A stretch of DNA of 64,000 nucleotides from Jeongeupia sp. USM3 (GTDB lineage: Bacteria > Pseudomonadota > Gammaproteobacteria > Burkholderiales > Chitinibacteraceae). Positions within the stretch are counted from its first letter, which is position 1, and each line of letters opens with the position of its first letter. The notes under the pieces were generated by a model that ran no database searches, had not been told where the DNA came from, and saw nothing but the letters and a program-made list of their open reading frames with translations. A program made the position numbers and the translations under genes. Below are positions 28,052 through 37,619 of this stretch, in pieces. The stretch covers positions 3,534,001 to 3,598,000 of the forward strand of contig NZ_CP017668.1 of NCBI RefSeq assembly GCF_001808185.1, written 5' to 3'.

Positions 28052-29178
28052 CGCAGCCCCGACCAGATGATGCCGCGCGGCGCGATCACCGCTTCCTGCG
28101 ACCAGCCCGGGTTGTTCGGCACCATGTAGGCGACGACCAGCCCCTCGCTCGGGTCGATATACAGCGCGCTGTGGCCGTAGCCTTCGTGCGCGTAGCTGCC
28201 GGGGCTGACCAGACCGTAGTTGCTGTGGGTCTGCACGCCCAGGCCGTGCTCGAGCGACTTGTACCTGGCACCCCAGTAGTACGACTCGGTGTTCGGCGGC
28301 AGCCAGTTGCGCGTCATCGCCTCGACCGACTTGCGGGAGAGGATGCGTGCGCCGTCGAGTTCGCCCATGTTCAGCATGGCCTGGCCGAGCCGGAACAGGT
28401 CGGCCAGCGTCGAGTACATGCCGCCGGCGGCTTGCGGAATCCCGTGCAGCGGCGCGCGCCGTTGCAGCTGTTCGAGCTGGAAATCGTTGGTCACGCAGAC
28501 GTCGTCGAGGCGCGATTCGGCAACGAAAAAGCACGAGTCCTTCATCCCGAGCGGCTTGAGGATGCGGTCTTCGACGTAGGCTTCGAACGTCTGCCCCGCA
28601 ACGCGCGCGACGATTTCGCCGAGGATCACGTAGCCGATCGAGCTGTAGCTGCTGCGGGTGGCCGGCTCGTACTCGGTCGGCCCGGCCAGCGCCGCGGTGA
28701 TCCAGTTGTCCTTGACGCGGCCGGCGAACCACTCGTGCGGATACGGTTCGCCGTAGAAATTCGCCTCGGCCTGCAAGCCCGAACAGTGGGTCAGCAGGTG
28801 CCAGACCTGGATCTGGTTGTGCCTGGGATTCTGTATCTCGGGAATGTGCGTACAGGCGAACGTCTCGAGGCAGAGCCGGCCCTGTTCGACCAGTTGCATC
28901 ACCGCAATCGCGGTGACCATCTTGGTGATCGAGTACACCTTGCGGATCGAGTCGGGCAGGAAATCGCCGTGTGCCGGCGTTTCGCGCAACTGCCCGAGCG
29001 AGCGGTGCGCGAACACCTTGCCGTGCCGCGCCAGCAGGTAGGACGCGGCCTGGATCGTCCCGGCCTGCAGCAGCCGGCGGAAGTGGCCGTCGAGTTCGTC
29101 GAGCTTGGCCGGATCGAAACCGGCGTCGCGCGGGCTGGTCTGGGTCGGGCCGAGGTGCAGCGGGTATTCGGCGGGCAT
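28048..29178 (-). CDS. Cytoplasmic serine hydrolase of the beta-lactamase (class C/esterase) fold
   Basis: A 376-residue protein with the penicillin-binding-protein/beta-lactamase catalytic set: SxxK at S83-I-T-K86, Y178-S-S as the second motif, and a C-terminal EGYGHSALY segment in place of KTG. Length and YEPATRSSYSSIGYVILGEIV match family VIII esterases and EstB-like enzymes. No signal peptide is present, which argues against a periplasmic beta-lactamase. It heads the operon with an ABC-2 exporter, so it may modify or activate the exported compound (inference). Ribosome site GGAGATC before ATG 29178. Confidence 0.82.
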   Translation of the reverse strand: MPAEYPLHLGPTQTSPRDAGFDPAKLDELDGHFRRLLQAGTIQAASYLLARHGKVFAHRSLGQLRETPAHGDFLPDSIRKVYSITKMVTAIAVMQLVEQGRLCLETFACTHIPEIQNPRHNQIQVWHLLTHCSGLQAEANFYGEPYPHEWFAGRVKDNWITAALAGPTEYEPATRSSYSSIGYVILGEIVARVAGQTFEAYVEDRILKPLGMKDSCFFVAESRLDDVCVTNDFQLEQLQRRAPLHGIPQAAGGMYSTLADLFRLGQAMLNMGELDGARILSRKSVEAMTRNWLPPNTESYYWGARYKSLEHGLGVQTHSNYGLVSPGSYAHEGYGHSALYIDPSEGLVVAYMVPNNPGWSQEAVIAPRGIIWSGLR

Positions 29179-29380
29179 GCGGTGATCTCCTGATGTTTTG
29201 CTGTCGGCTTTTATATTGAAAAGCTTACTTGAATATTTGATTCAATGGTGTATGCATTGCCTTTGTCAGCCAGCGCCGGGCCGTTTTTACGCCGTTTTTA
29301 TGCCGCATCCGTGCATCTTTGCGCGCTTTTGACGCGCGGCTCCCTAAAGTGGCGACGTGTCCATCACCAAGAGCGACGCC

Positions 29381-30166
29381 ATGCAGCCTGTAGCCATCTG
29401 CCGCCACGACGCGGCGCAAGGTCCCGGTCACCTGATCGATTTCTTCGATGCGCATGCGATCCCGTGGCGGCTGTTCGCCGTCGACGCCGGCGAGACGCCG
29501 CCGACCCGCGCCGGCGACTACAGCGGCGTGGTCATCCTCGGCTCGCCGGCCAGTGTCAACGACGGGCTGAGCTGGATGCGCCGCGAAGAAGCCCTGCTGC
29601 GCGATGCGCTGCGGCTCGAGCGGCCGATACTCGGTCACTGCTTCGGCGGCCAGCTGCTCGCCAAGACGCTCGGCGCCCGCGTGCGCCGCAACAGCGTGCC
29701 GCACATCGGCTGGGGCAGGGTGCTGGTGACGCGCTTTGACGAAGCCGCCGAGTGGTTCGGCGCCCGGCGCGAGCTTGAGCTGTTCCACTGGCATTTCGAC
29801 ACCTTCGAGATCCCGCGCGGCGCCAAGCGCGTGCTGTTCGGCAGCTACTGCATGAACAAGGGTTTCGCGATCGGCCCGCATCTGGGGCTGCAGTCGCACC
29901 TCGAAGTCACCGCCGACAGCGTGCGGCTGTGGTGCCGCAACGACGGTGACGAAATCCGCCGCAACGTCTCGGCGTCGGTGCAGTCCGAAGCCGAGATACT
30001 GACGAATCTCGACGCCCGCGTGACCGCGCTGCACCGGTTGGCGGACCGCGTCTACGGCCGCTGGGCGCAGCACCTGCCCGGCTGGCACCGCATCGTCGTC
30101 CCGGTCCGGCCGCATACCCGGCCGCGTGGCGGCGAAAGCTGGGGCGAGCGGCTGATGCATGCCTGA
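29381..30166 (+). CDS. Class I glutamine amidotransferase-like protein
   Basis: A 261-residue GATase1-fold protein (start ATG 29381; a GTG 24 bases earlier is an alternative). The nucleophile elbow GHCFGGQLLA carries C87, and FHWHFDTFEIP supplies the His of the triad, as in the COG0518 GMP-synthase-like amidotransferases. These often hydrolyse gamma-glutamyl compounds or act as stand-alone amidases; the substrate here is unknown. It lies 65 bases before kdpD on the same strand, so it could share a transcript, but the function gives no reason to. Confidence 0.85.
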   Translation: MQPVAICRHDAAQGPGHLIDFFDAHAIPWRLFAVDAGETPPTRAGDYSGVVILGSPASVNDGLSWMRREEALLRDALRLERPILGHCFGGQLLAKTLGARVRRNSVPHIGWGRVLVTRFDEAAEWFGARRELELFHWHFDTFEIPRGAKRVLFGSYCMNKGFAIGPHLGLQSHLEVTADSVRLWCRNDGDEIRRNVSASVQSEAEILTNLDARVTALHRLADRVYGRWAQHLPGWHRIVVPVRPHTRPRGGESWGERLMHA

Positions 30167-30231
30167 GAACAGGCTCTGACACCGGCCGAGCATAGAATGA
30201 ACCCATTTCACCGCAGTCCCGACCACCACTG

Positions 30232-32853
30232 ATGCCGACCGACCAACGCCCCGACCCAGACCAACTGCTGGCCGAACTCAAGGCCGACGAGGCGCGCGCG
30301 CAGCGCGGCCACCTGAAAATCTTCTTCGGCGCCAATGCCGGCGTCGGCAAGACCTACGCGATGCTCTCGCAGGCACGCGCGCAGGCGGAGCAGGGCATCG
30401 ACGTCGTCGCCGGCCTGATCGAGACGCACGGCCGGCGCGAAACCCAGGCGCTGCTCGACGGCCTGCCGGTGCTGCCGCGCCGCGCCATTCCGTACCAGGG
30501 CCGCACGCTGTCCGAGTTCGACCTCGATGCGGCGCTTGCGCGCGCGCCGGCCCTGCTGCTCGTCGACGAACTCGCGCACAGCAACGTTCCCGGCAGCCGC
30601 CACCCGAAGCGCTGGCAGGACATCGACGAGCTGCTCGCCGCCGGCATCGACGTCTACACGACGGTCAACGTCCAGCACCTCGAAAGCCTCAACGACGTCG
30701 TCGGCCAGCTGACCGGCGTGCGCGTGCGCGAGACGGTGCCCGACCATGTGTTCGACGCCGCCGACGATGTCGTGCTCGTCGACCTGCCGCCCGACGAACT
30801 GCTCGGCCGGCTCGCCGAGGGCAAGGTCTATCTGGCCGAGGCGGCGAGCCGGGCGCGCGAGCATTTCTTCCGCAAGTCCAACCTGATCGCGCTGCGCGAA
30901 CTGGCCTTGCGCCGCACCGCCGAGCGCGTCGACGCCGAGCGCCAGAACAGCGGTACGCCGACGTCGGAAGGGCGGGTCATGGTCGTGCTGCCGCGCTGCG
31001 CCCAGCCCGACAAGCTGGTGCGGCTGGCCGCTAGGCTGGCCGGACGCCTGAAGACCGAGTGGTTTGCGGTGCTGGTCGAGTCGCCGGCACTGGCGCGCGA
31101 CACGGCGATGCGCGCCCGGCTGTTCGCGGCGCTGAAGTTTGCCGAGTCGCTTGGCGCCGAGACAGCCACGCTGGCCGGACGCGAAGTCGCCGATGCGGTC
31201 GCCGCCTATGCGCGCGAGCACGACGTCGGCACGGTCATCATCGGCGAGCGGCCGCGGCGCTGGCGGCCGGGGCTGGCGGCCAGGCTGCTGGCCAGCGCGC
31301 CGGGCCTGGCCGTGCAGGAGATCCGTGTCGATGCACCCGCACGCAGCGCCGGGAGCGGGCTGAACATCGGCCAGCGCCAGCGCGGGCTGATCGCTGCGCT
31401 CGCCGGTTGCGCGGTCACCTCGGCGCTGATGATGCCGCTGTCGAAAATGATCGCGCTGCCGAACGTGGTGATGCTCTACCTCGTCTCGGTGCTGCTGGTG
31501 TCGGTCCGCTTCGGCCGCACCGCCGGCGCGACCTCGGCGCTGCTCAGCGTCGCCGCTTTCGATTTCTTCTTCGTCCCGCCGACGTGGTCGTTCAGCGTTT
31601 CGGATACCCAGTACCTGCTGACTTTCGCGGTGATGCTCGGCGTGGCGCTGACCATCAGCCAGCTCTCGGCGCGGCTGCGCTTCCAGGCCGATGCGGCGAT
31701 GCGGCGCGAGCGCCGTACCGCTGCGCTGCACGAGCTGTCGCAGGCACTGTCGGCGGCGCTGACGCACGAGCAGGTCGTCGAAATCGCGCTGGCGCAGCTT
31801 GCGCCGCGGGTCGACGCCGACGTCGGGCTGGCGCTGCCGAGCCGCGTGGAGCGACTCTCGCACGTCGGCGGCGGCCCGGTCGACCTTGCCGTTGCCGACT
31901 GGGTGTTCCGGCACGGCCAGCCGGCCGGGCGCGGTACCGGCACGCTGCCGGCGTCGCCGGCGTACTACCTGCCGCTGGCGGCGCCGGTGCGGGTGCGCGG
32001 CGTGCTGGCGCTGACACCGCGCGGCGACTGGCAGCCGGGGCCCGAGAACGAGCGCTTCCTGTCGACGTGCGCGGCGCAGATCGCGCTGGCGCTTGAGCGC
32101 GTGCACTTCGTCGAGGTCGCGCAGGAGGCGCTGGTGTCGATGCAGGGCGAGCAGCTGCGCAACAACCTGCTGTCGACGATCTCGCACGACCTGCGCACGC
32201 CGCTGACGGTGCTGCACGGGCTGGCGAGCGCACTGGCTGCGCAGCCGCTCGACGCGACCTCGCACTCGCTCGCCGGCCAGCTGGTCGACGAGACCGGACG
32301 GATGAACGAGCTCGTCGCCAACCTGCTCGACATGGCCCGGCTGCAGTCGGGCGAAGTCCGGCTGCGGCGCGACTGGCAGTCGATCGAGGAGGTCGTCGGC
32401 GGCACGGTGCGCGCGATGGGCGGCCGCCTGGGCGCGCATGCGCTGAAGCTCGAGCTGGCCGCCGACCTGCCGCTGGTCGAGTTCGACGCGGTGCTGATCG
32501 AGCGCGTGCTCGTCAACCTGCTCGACAACGCCGCCAAGTACACGCCGGCCGGCAGCACGATCACGCTGGCCGCCCGGGTCGAGCCGGGCAGCCTGCTGCT
32601 GACGGTTGCCGATGACGGGCCGGGGCTGCCGGCCGGGCAGGAGGAAACGCTGTTCGCCAAGTTCAGCCGCGGCAGCGCCGAGGGCAATATCGGCGGCGTC
32701 GGCCTCGGGCTGGCGCTGTGCCGCGCCATCGTCCATGCCCACGGTGGTACCATCGCCGCGGCCAATGACGGCGGTGCCGTCTTCACCGTCCGCCTGCCGC
32801 GCCGGCCGCCGCCGCCGCCGCCGGCAAGCGACATGCCGCCGGAAGCCACCTGA
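30232..32853 (+). CDS. kdpD: Sensor histidine kinase KdpD
   Basis: An 873-residue KdpD (E. coli 894). Order: N-terminal KdpD ATP-binding domain (Walker A GANAGVGKT, 33-41; LVDELAHSNVPGSRH), universal-stress-like domain (about 250-365), four membrane helices (about 385-480; LIAALAGCAVTSALMMPLSK), GAF-like domain, HisKA with phosphoacceptor H652 in STISHDLRTPL, and HATPase_c (VGLGLALCRAIVHAHGG). It senses low K+ and ionic stress and phosphorylates KdpE. The C-terminus ends in a short proline tract. It lies about 18 kb from the kdpFABC operon it presumably controls, on the opposite strand. Confidence 0.97.
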   Translation: MPTDQRPDPDQLLAELKADEARAQRGHLKIFFGANAGVGKTYAMLSQARAQAEQGIDVVAGLIETHGRRETQALLDGLPVLPRRAIPYQGRTLSEFDLDAALARAPALLLVDELAHSNVPGSRHPKRWQDIDELLAAGIDVYTTVNVQHLESLNDVVGQLTGVRVRETVPDHVFDAADDVVLVDLPPDELLGRLAEGKVYLAEAASRAREHFFRKSNLIALRELALRRTAERVDAERQNSGTPTSEGRVMVVLPRCAQPDKLVRLAARLAGRLKTEWFAVLVESPALARDTAMRARLFAALKFAESLGAETATLAGREVADAVAAYAREHDVGTVIIGERPRRWRPGLAARLLASAPGLAVQEIRVDAPARSAGSGLNIGQRQRGLIAALAGCAVTSALMMPLSKMIALPNVVMLYLVSVLLVSVRFGRTAGATSALLSVAAFDFFFVPPTWSFSVSDTQYLLTFAVMLGVALTISQLSARLRFQADAAMRRERRTAALHELSQALSAALTHEQVVEIALAQLAPRVDADVGLALPSRVERLSHVGGGPVDLAVADWVFRHGQPAGRGTGTLPASPAYYLPLAAPVRVRGVLALTPRGDWQPGPENERFLSTCAAQIALALERVHFVEVAQEALVSMQGEQLRNNLLSTISHDLRTPLTVLHGLASALAAQPLDATSHSLAGQLVDETGRMNELVANLLDMARLQSGEVRLRRDWQSIEEVVGGTVRAMGGRLGAHALKLELAADLPLVEFDAVLIERVLVNLLDNAAKYTPAGSTITLAARVEPGSLLLTVADDGPGLPAGQEETLFAKFSRGSAEGNIGGVGLGLALCRAIVHAHGGTIAAANDGGAVFTVRLPRRPPPPPPASDMPPEAT

Positions 32854-32890
32854 TGCCGCCCGGATCAACCCTGCTGCCGGAAACCGCCTG

Positions 32891-33598
<708 letters not shown>

Positions 33599-33611
33599 TC
33601 TACGTCAATAT

Positions 33612-33675
33612 CGACGTACGTCGTGATTGACTCGTTTGTTTTCATGCAAACACGAGTCTATAGTGACGTACGTCA
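33612..33675. promoter_or_regulatory. Twin GACGTACGTC palindromes in the promoter region of the ATPase pair
   Basis: CGACGTACGTCG (33612-33623) and TGACGTACGTCA (33664-33675) are perfect palindromes sharing a ten-base core, with centres 52 bases apart (about five turns). Between them is an imperfect inverted repeat (GACTCG...CGAGTC, 33629-33658). A TATAGT box (33659-33664) abuts the second palindrome, as expected for a repressor site over a -10 element. The whole stretch is AT-rich compared with its surroundings. Confidence 0.6.
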
Positions 33676-33695
33676 ATTTTGTCGTGGAGTTGTTC

Positions 33696-34862
33696 ATGAA
33701 GGCGAATCCCGGCGGGCAACTGGCCCCGGATCAGGTCGTCGGCCGCGGGCGGCTGATCGCGCGGCTGTGGGACGCACTCGAGCGCCAGAGCCTCGTGCTC
33801 ACTGCCGAAAGGCGGATGGGCAAGACCAGCATGGTCAACAAGATGCGCGCCGAGCCGAAGCCGGGTTTCCACCCGGTCTACCGCGATCTCGAAGCCATCT
33901 CGACCGCGAACGAGTTCGCCGCGCAGGTGTACCGCGACGTCGAGGCGGTGTGCTCGACCGGCAAGCGCGTCACCGAGAAGGCCCGGGCCTTTCTCGCCCA
34001 GCTCGGCGGCGCGGAGGCGGCCGGCGTCAGGCTGCCCGAGCTGAAGGGCGATTCGTGGAAGCGGCTGCTGGAAAGCACGCTCGAGGACGCAGCCGAACAG
34101 ATGGGCGAGCGGCGGCTGGTGTTCTTCTGGGACGAGCTGCCGCAGATGCTGCTGAACATTGCCCGTTCTGAGGGCGAGGCGAGCGCGACGGCGATCCTCG
34201 ATACGCTGCGGGCGCTGCGCCAGAGCCATCCGGCGCTGCGCATGGTGTTCACCGGCTCGATCGGCCTGCACAACGCGATCTCGACATTCAAGCTGGCCGG
34301 CTACGCCAATGCGCCGATCAACGACATGCTGCAGGTCGAGGTGCCGCCGCTCGATCCCGCCGACGCGACGATGCTGGCGAGCCGGCTGCTGCAGGGCGAG
34401 CAGGTCCCGGTCAGCGGCGAGACCGCTGCGGTCGCTGCCGCAATCGCAAACCGCGTCGACCATGTGGCGTTCTACATCCACCACATGGTCAGCCGCTGCA
34501 AGGACCGCGGCGGGCCGATCGCCGTGGCCGACATCGATGTGCTGATCGGCGAGGTGCTGACCGCGGCCAACGACCCGTGGAGCCTGCGCCACTACCGCGA
34601 ACGGCTCAGTGCCTATTACAGCCCGGCCGAGGTGACGCTGGCGCTGCTCATCCTCGACACCGTCGCGGTCGCCGCCGCGCCGCTGTCACTGGCGACGCTG
34701 CACGGCTTGCTGCAAAGCCAGGCGCCGGTCGACAGGGAAACCTGCCGCACGATGCTGGCACGGCTGGTCCAGGACCATTACCTCGGTCGCGATGCGGCCG
34801 GCCACTACCGCTTCGGCCTGGCCTTCGTCGGCCGCTGGTGGCGCTTCGACCGGGGGCTGTGA
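33696..34862 (+). CDS. STAND/AAA-like P-loop ATPase, first of an overlapping pair
   Basis: A 388-residue soluble protein from ATG 33696 (GGAG upstream). Walker A is AERRMGKTS (37-45), with Ala replacing the usual first Gly, and Walker B is LVFFWDELPQM (141-151). MVFTGSIGLHNAI is a sensor-like strand of the archaeal-type ATPase (COG1672/Arch_ATPase) family. The C-terminal third is helical and may be a winged helix (SLATLHGLLQSQAPVDRETCRTMLARLVQDHYLGRD). Its stop overlaps the next ATG by one base (TGATG). No partner effector domain (nuclease, protease, TIR) is visible. Function unknown; regulator or defence/stress switch are possibilities, not conclusions. Confidence 0.75.
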   Translation: MKANPGGQLAPDQVVGRGRLIARLWDALERQSLVLTAERRMGKTSMVNKMRAEPKPGFHPVYRDLEAISTANEFAAQVYRDVEAVCSTGKRVTEKARAFLAQLGGAEAAGVRLPELKGDSWKRLLESTLEDAAEQMGERRLVFFWDELPQMLLNIARSEGEASATAILDTLRALRQSHPALRMVFTGSIGLHNAISTFKLAGYANAPINDMLQVEVPPLDPADATMLASRLLQGEQVPVSGETAAVAAAIANRVDHVAFYIHHMVSRCKDRGGPIAVADIDVLIGEVLTAANDPWSLRHYRERLSAYYSPAEVTLALLILDTVAVAAAPLSLATLHGLLQSQAPVDRETCRTMLARLVQDHYLGRDAAGHYRFGLAFVGRWWRFDRGL

Positions 34863-36154
34863 TGGCGCTGGTCTCGCACTTCACCCCGAGCCTGATGGCG
34901 CCGGAGGCGCTCGAAGCCATCCTGGTACAGCGGCACGCACTGCTCGACGATCTCGTCGAGCGCGTCGACGCCAGCGCTGCCGGCGACGCCAAGACGCACA
35001 CGCTGCTCGTCGGCCAGCGCGGCATGGGCAAGACCCACCTGATCACCATGCTCTACCATCGCGTCCGCCAGCAGCCCGGGCTCGATCGGCATCTGCGTAT
35101 CGCCTGGCTCAAGGAGGACGAGTGGGGCGTCGATTCGTATCTGGCGCTGTTGCTGGCGATTCTCGCCGCGCTCGATCACGAATACCCGGGTCTGATCGAC
35201 GCGCAACGGCGCGCCGACCTGTTCGAACACGGCGCGGCCGATGCAGAAGGCCTGGCCGAACGGCTGCTGCTCGACGCGCTCGGCGAATGCACGCTGCTGC
35301 TGCTGGCCGAGAACCTCGACCAGCTGTTCGACGGGTTCGGCGAGCCGGGGCAGCAGCGGCTGCGCGCACTGGTGCAGAACAGCCGCCGCGTCTGCATCGT
35401 CGCAAGCACCCCGGCGCTGTTCGCCGGCGTCTCGAACCACAAGCTGCCGTTCTACGGCTTCTTCCGCACCCAGCACCTGCGCGGCCTCAGCGTCGACGAA
35501 GCCGGCGAGCTGCTCTCCCGCATCGCACAACTGCACGGCGATACCGCGCTGGTCGCCGCGCTGGCGTCGCCGGCCGGCCGTGCGCGGCTGCGCGCGCTGC
35601 ATCATCTGGCCGGCGGCAATGCGCGGCTCTACGTGGTGTTCTCGCAATTCGTCACCGCCGACAATATCGACACGCTGGCGCTGCCGTTCATGCGCACGCT
35701 CGACGAGTTGACGCCGTACTACCAGGCCAGGATGCAGGCGCTGTCGCTGCAGCAGCGCAAGATCGTCGAATACCTCGCCGACGCGCGCGGTGCCCGCCCG
35801 GTCAAGGACATCGCCAAGGCGACGTTCATTTCGTCGCAGACCGTGTCGGCGCAATTGAAACGCTTGAGCGAAGCCGGCTTCGTCCGCTCGGAGAAAAGCG
35901 GCCGGGAAAGCTTTTACGAGATCGAGGACGTGCTGCTGCGTTTTTGCCTCGACGTGACAAAGCGGTGCAGCGGCCGGATCGGGCAGGTCGTTGAATTGCT
36001 GACGGCCTGGTTCGCGCAGCCGACTGAATCGCAAGCGTTGCTGGAGGCGCTGCTTGCCGCGAGCGGCGTCGACTCCCGTGTCGCGGGTGACCACGGGGCC
36101 TTGCTATTGCTGCCGCAGGAAATCCGCAGCCTGTTCCCGCACGGCGGAACGTAG
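34862..36154 (+). CDS. P-loop ATPase with C-terminal winged helix, second of the pair
   Basis: A 430-residue soluble protein. Walker A GQRGMGKTH is at 51-59, Walker B is TLLLLAENLDQLF (about 140-155), and the strand RRVCIVASTPALFAG acts as sensor I. Residues about 285-370 form a MarR/ArsR-like winged helix (QRKIVEYLADARG, VKDIAKATFISSQTVSAQLKRLSEAGFVRS), so it probably binds DNA in an ATP-dependent way. It shares a one-base overlap with the upstream ATPase gene, implying a fixed ratio and a common complex. I do not recognise a characterised system; related single proteins are annotated only as ATP-binding proteins. Confidence 0.75.
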   Translation: MALVSHFTPSLMAPEALEAILVQRHALLDDLVERVDASAAGDAKTHTLLVGQRGMGKTHLITMLYHRVRQQPGLDRHLRIAWLKEDEWGVDSYLALLLAILAALDHEYPGLIDAQRRADLFEHGAADAEGLAERLLLDALGECTLLLLAENLDQLFDGFGEPGQQRLRALVQNSRRVCIVASTPALFAGVSNHKLPFYGFFRTQHLRGLSVDEAGELLSRIAQLHGDTALVAALASPAGRARLRALHHLAGGNARLYVVFSQFVTADNIDTLALPFMRTLDELTPYYQARMQALSLQQRKIVEYLADARGARPVKDIAKATFISSQTVSAQLKRLSEAGFVRSEKSGRESFYEIEDVLLRFCLDVTKRCSGRIGQVVELLTAWFAQPTESQALLEALLAASGVDSRVAGDHGALLLLPQEIRSLFPHGGT

Positions 36155-36273
36155 AACGAACCCGCCGGCCCGGGGCCGTCGGCTTGATCGCGTTCCGCAA
36201 TATCGGAGCAGGTTTCGGGTATGGCGCTATCGGTGCCGGATGGAGTGGCGTGGCGGCGGAGCGGGGTTGATGA

Positions 36274-37035
36274 TCAGGCCGTCCGGCGTTTCGGCCTGAA
36301 ATAACCGGCATCGCCGTAAAACGCATCATCCTGCTGCGGCCACCAGCCGGGGATGCCGAGGAAGGGCAGCGGCGGCAGCTGCTTCGGCGCTTGCAGGCGG
36401 TCGGCGTCGAGCTCGGTGGCGATGCGTGCATCGAGCGCGGCGATCCGTTCGGACAGCGGCAGCGCGAAGTGGTCGTCGTCGACCGGCAGCAGCCAGCACT
36501 TGCCGGTCAGGCCGCGAAACGGATCGAGCAGATACTCGTAATTGGCATGGCCGAAGCACAGCGCCTCGATGCGGCGGCCCCAGTCGGCATGGCGGGTCCG
36601 GAACAGCGTCGCCCAGTCGTGGCCGGTCAATGCGTCGGTCAGCGATGGGTCGCTGCAGGCGACGATCAGCCCGCACTCGTCGAACAGCGTTGCCGCGTCA
36701 CGTACCGGCCCGCGTGCGCCGTCGCGGGTGTGGCGGTGGTGCAGGGCGTTCAGTGCGACCTTGGCTTTCGGAAAGGTGTGCCAGACCGCGGCGTTGAAGC
36801 AGTCGTGCCAGTTGTGCCGGGTCGCGATGCGCCCGGCCTGATGGATCTCGGCTTCGTAGTATTGCGTCAGCGAATCCGGATCGACGAAGGACAGCGGCAG
36901 GCCGAGCCGGTTGGTCGCCGGTGATCCCTGCGCCTGCCAGGCCAGCCAGTCAGGGAGTGCATCGAAGCGGGCCAGCACCGGCCGGACCGGCGCGTAGCCC
37001 GGGTGCCGGGCGAAGTGTGCTGCCGGCCATGTCAT
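36274..37035 (-). CDS. DUF3025 domain protein
   Basis: A 253-residue soluble protein from ATG 37035. It resembles the DUF3025 family common in beta- and gammaproteobacteria: YYEAEIHQAGRIATRHNWHDCFNAAVWHTFPKAK is its conserved core, and LPFLGIPGWWP is the C-terminal motif. The Trp/His-rich segment suggests a metal or ligand site. No activity is known to me. It starts five bases after the stop of an exported protein gene upstream, probably cotranscribed. Confidence 0.8.
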   Translation of the reverse strand: MTWPAAHFARHPGYAPVRPVLARFDALPDWLAWQAQGSPATNRLGLPLSFVDPDSLTQYYEAEIHQAGRIATRHNWHDCFNAAVWHTFPKAKVALNALHHRHTRDGARGPVRDAATLFDECGLIVACSDPSLTDALTGHDWATLFRTRHADWGRRIEALCFGHANYEYLLDPFRGLTGKCWLLPVDDDHFALPLSERIAALDARIATELDADRLQAPKQLPPLPFLGIPGWWPQQDDAFYGDAGYFRPKRRTA

Positions 37036-37040
37036 CGGGC

Positions 37041-37526
37041 TCACTGAAGCTTGCCGAGCTCCAGCCGGCCCTCGCCGAGCGGCTTGCCGCCGGCGTCGAG
37101 TGCCTTCACGACGAGGAAGTAGCCTGCACCCTTGGTGCATGGCGGCTGGTAGCCGCCGGTGGCCGACTGGCTCACCCACGAAAAGCCGTTGGGCAGCGTG
37201 GCTTGCGAGCCGGTGACGCTGGAAAGCTGCACGCTGGCCGCACCCTGCGCAATGGCATAGCGCATCACGCCGAGGCTGGCGCCGCCGCGCTGGTTGTACT
37301 CGAGCTGTAGTGCCGCGGTGCCGCTGGGCAGATCGAACACATTGAGCGCCGGCGTGTTGCCCTTGCCGCCGAGCTGCGCGCATTGCTGGCCGACCGGAAT
37401 CGCCATGCCGTTCCACGCCGGGTTGGCAAAACGCACCGTCAGCCGCGGGCCGTCGGCTTGCGCGTACTGGATGGTGAACAGCACCGCGAGCAGGGCTGCG
37501 GCGATCAGCGGGAGGTATTTCTTCAT
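37041..37526 (-). CDS. Small exported protein of unknown function
   Basis: A 161-residue protein from ATG 37526 (GGGAGG upstream), with a signal peptide ending near YAQA. The mature part has only two cysteines (GQQCAQL, QPPCTKG), which could form a periplasmic disulphide. NTPALNVFDLPSGTAALQLEYN faintly resembles the core of the PEBP/YbhB fold, too weakly to assign. It precedes the DUF3025 gene and follows tpx, from which it is separated by a terminator-like hairpin. Confidence 0.7.
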   Translation of the reverse strand: MKKYLPLIAAALLAVLFTIQYAQADGPRLTVRFANPAWNGMAIPVGQQCAQLGGKGNTPALNVFDLPSGTAALQLEYNQRGGASLGVMRYAIAQGAASVQLSSVTGSQATLPNGFSWVSQSATGGYQPPCTKGAGYFLVVKALDAGGKPLGEGRLELGKLQ

Positions 37527-37547
37527 TTCAGCTGCCCTGAAAAGCAA

Positions 37548-37575
37548 ATCGGCTAGAACGTTCATTCTAGCCGAT
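37548..37575 (-). terminator. Terminator-like inverted repeat downstream of tpx
   Basis: Perfect 11-base arms ATCGGCTAGAA and TTCTAGCCGAT with a six-base centre, followed on the minus strand by TTGCTTTTC. A second perfect repeat, ACCGTGACC/GGTCACGGT (37589-37608), lies between it and the tpx stop. Because it also lies 22 bases before the next gene, an operator role is a possible alternative. Confidence 0.65.
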
Positions 37576-37619
37576 CCGGTCTGCCGGAACCGTGACCGGG
37601 GTCACGGTGTGTACAGCGT

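Noticed and set aside
28048..29178. Calling the SxxK protein an antibiotic-resistance beta-lactamase
   Set aside because: No signal peptide, esterase-like length and motifs, and the KTG motif is replaced; periplasmic action on beta-lactams is unlikely.
37589..37608. Perfect inverted repeat ACCGTGACC/GGTCACGGT as the main tpx terminator
   Set aside because: The loop is only two bases and no T-run follows; the longer repeat at 37548-37575 with a T-rich flank is the better candidate, so this one is only mentioned there.
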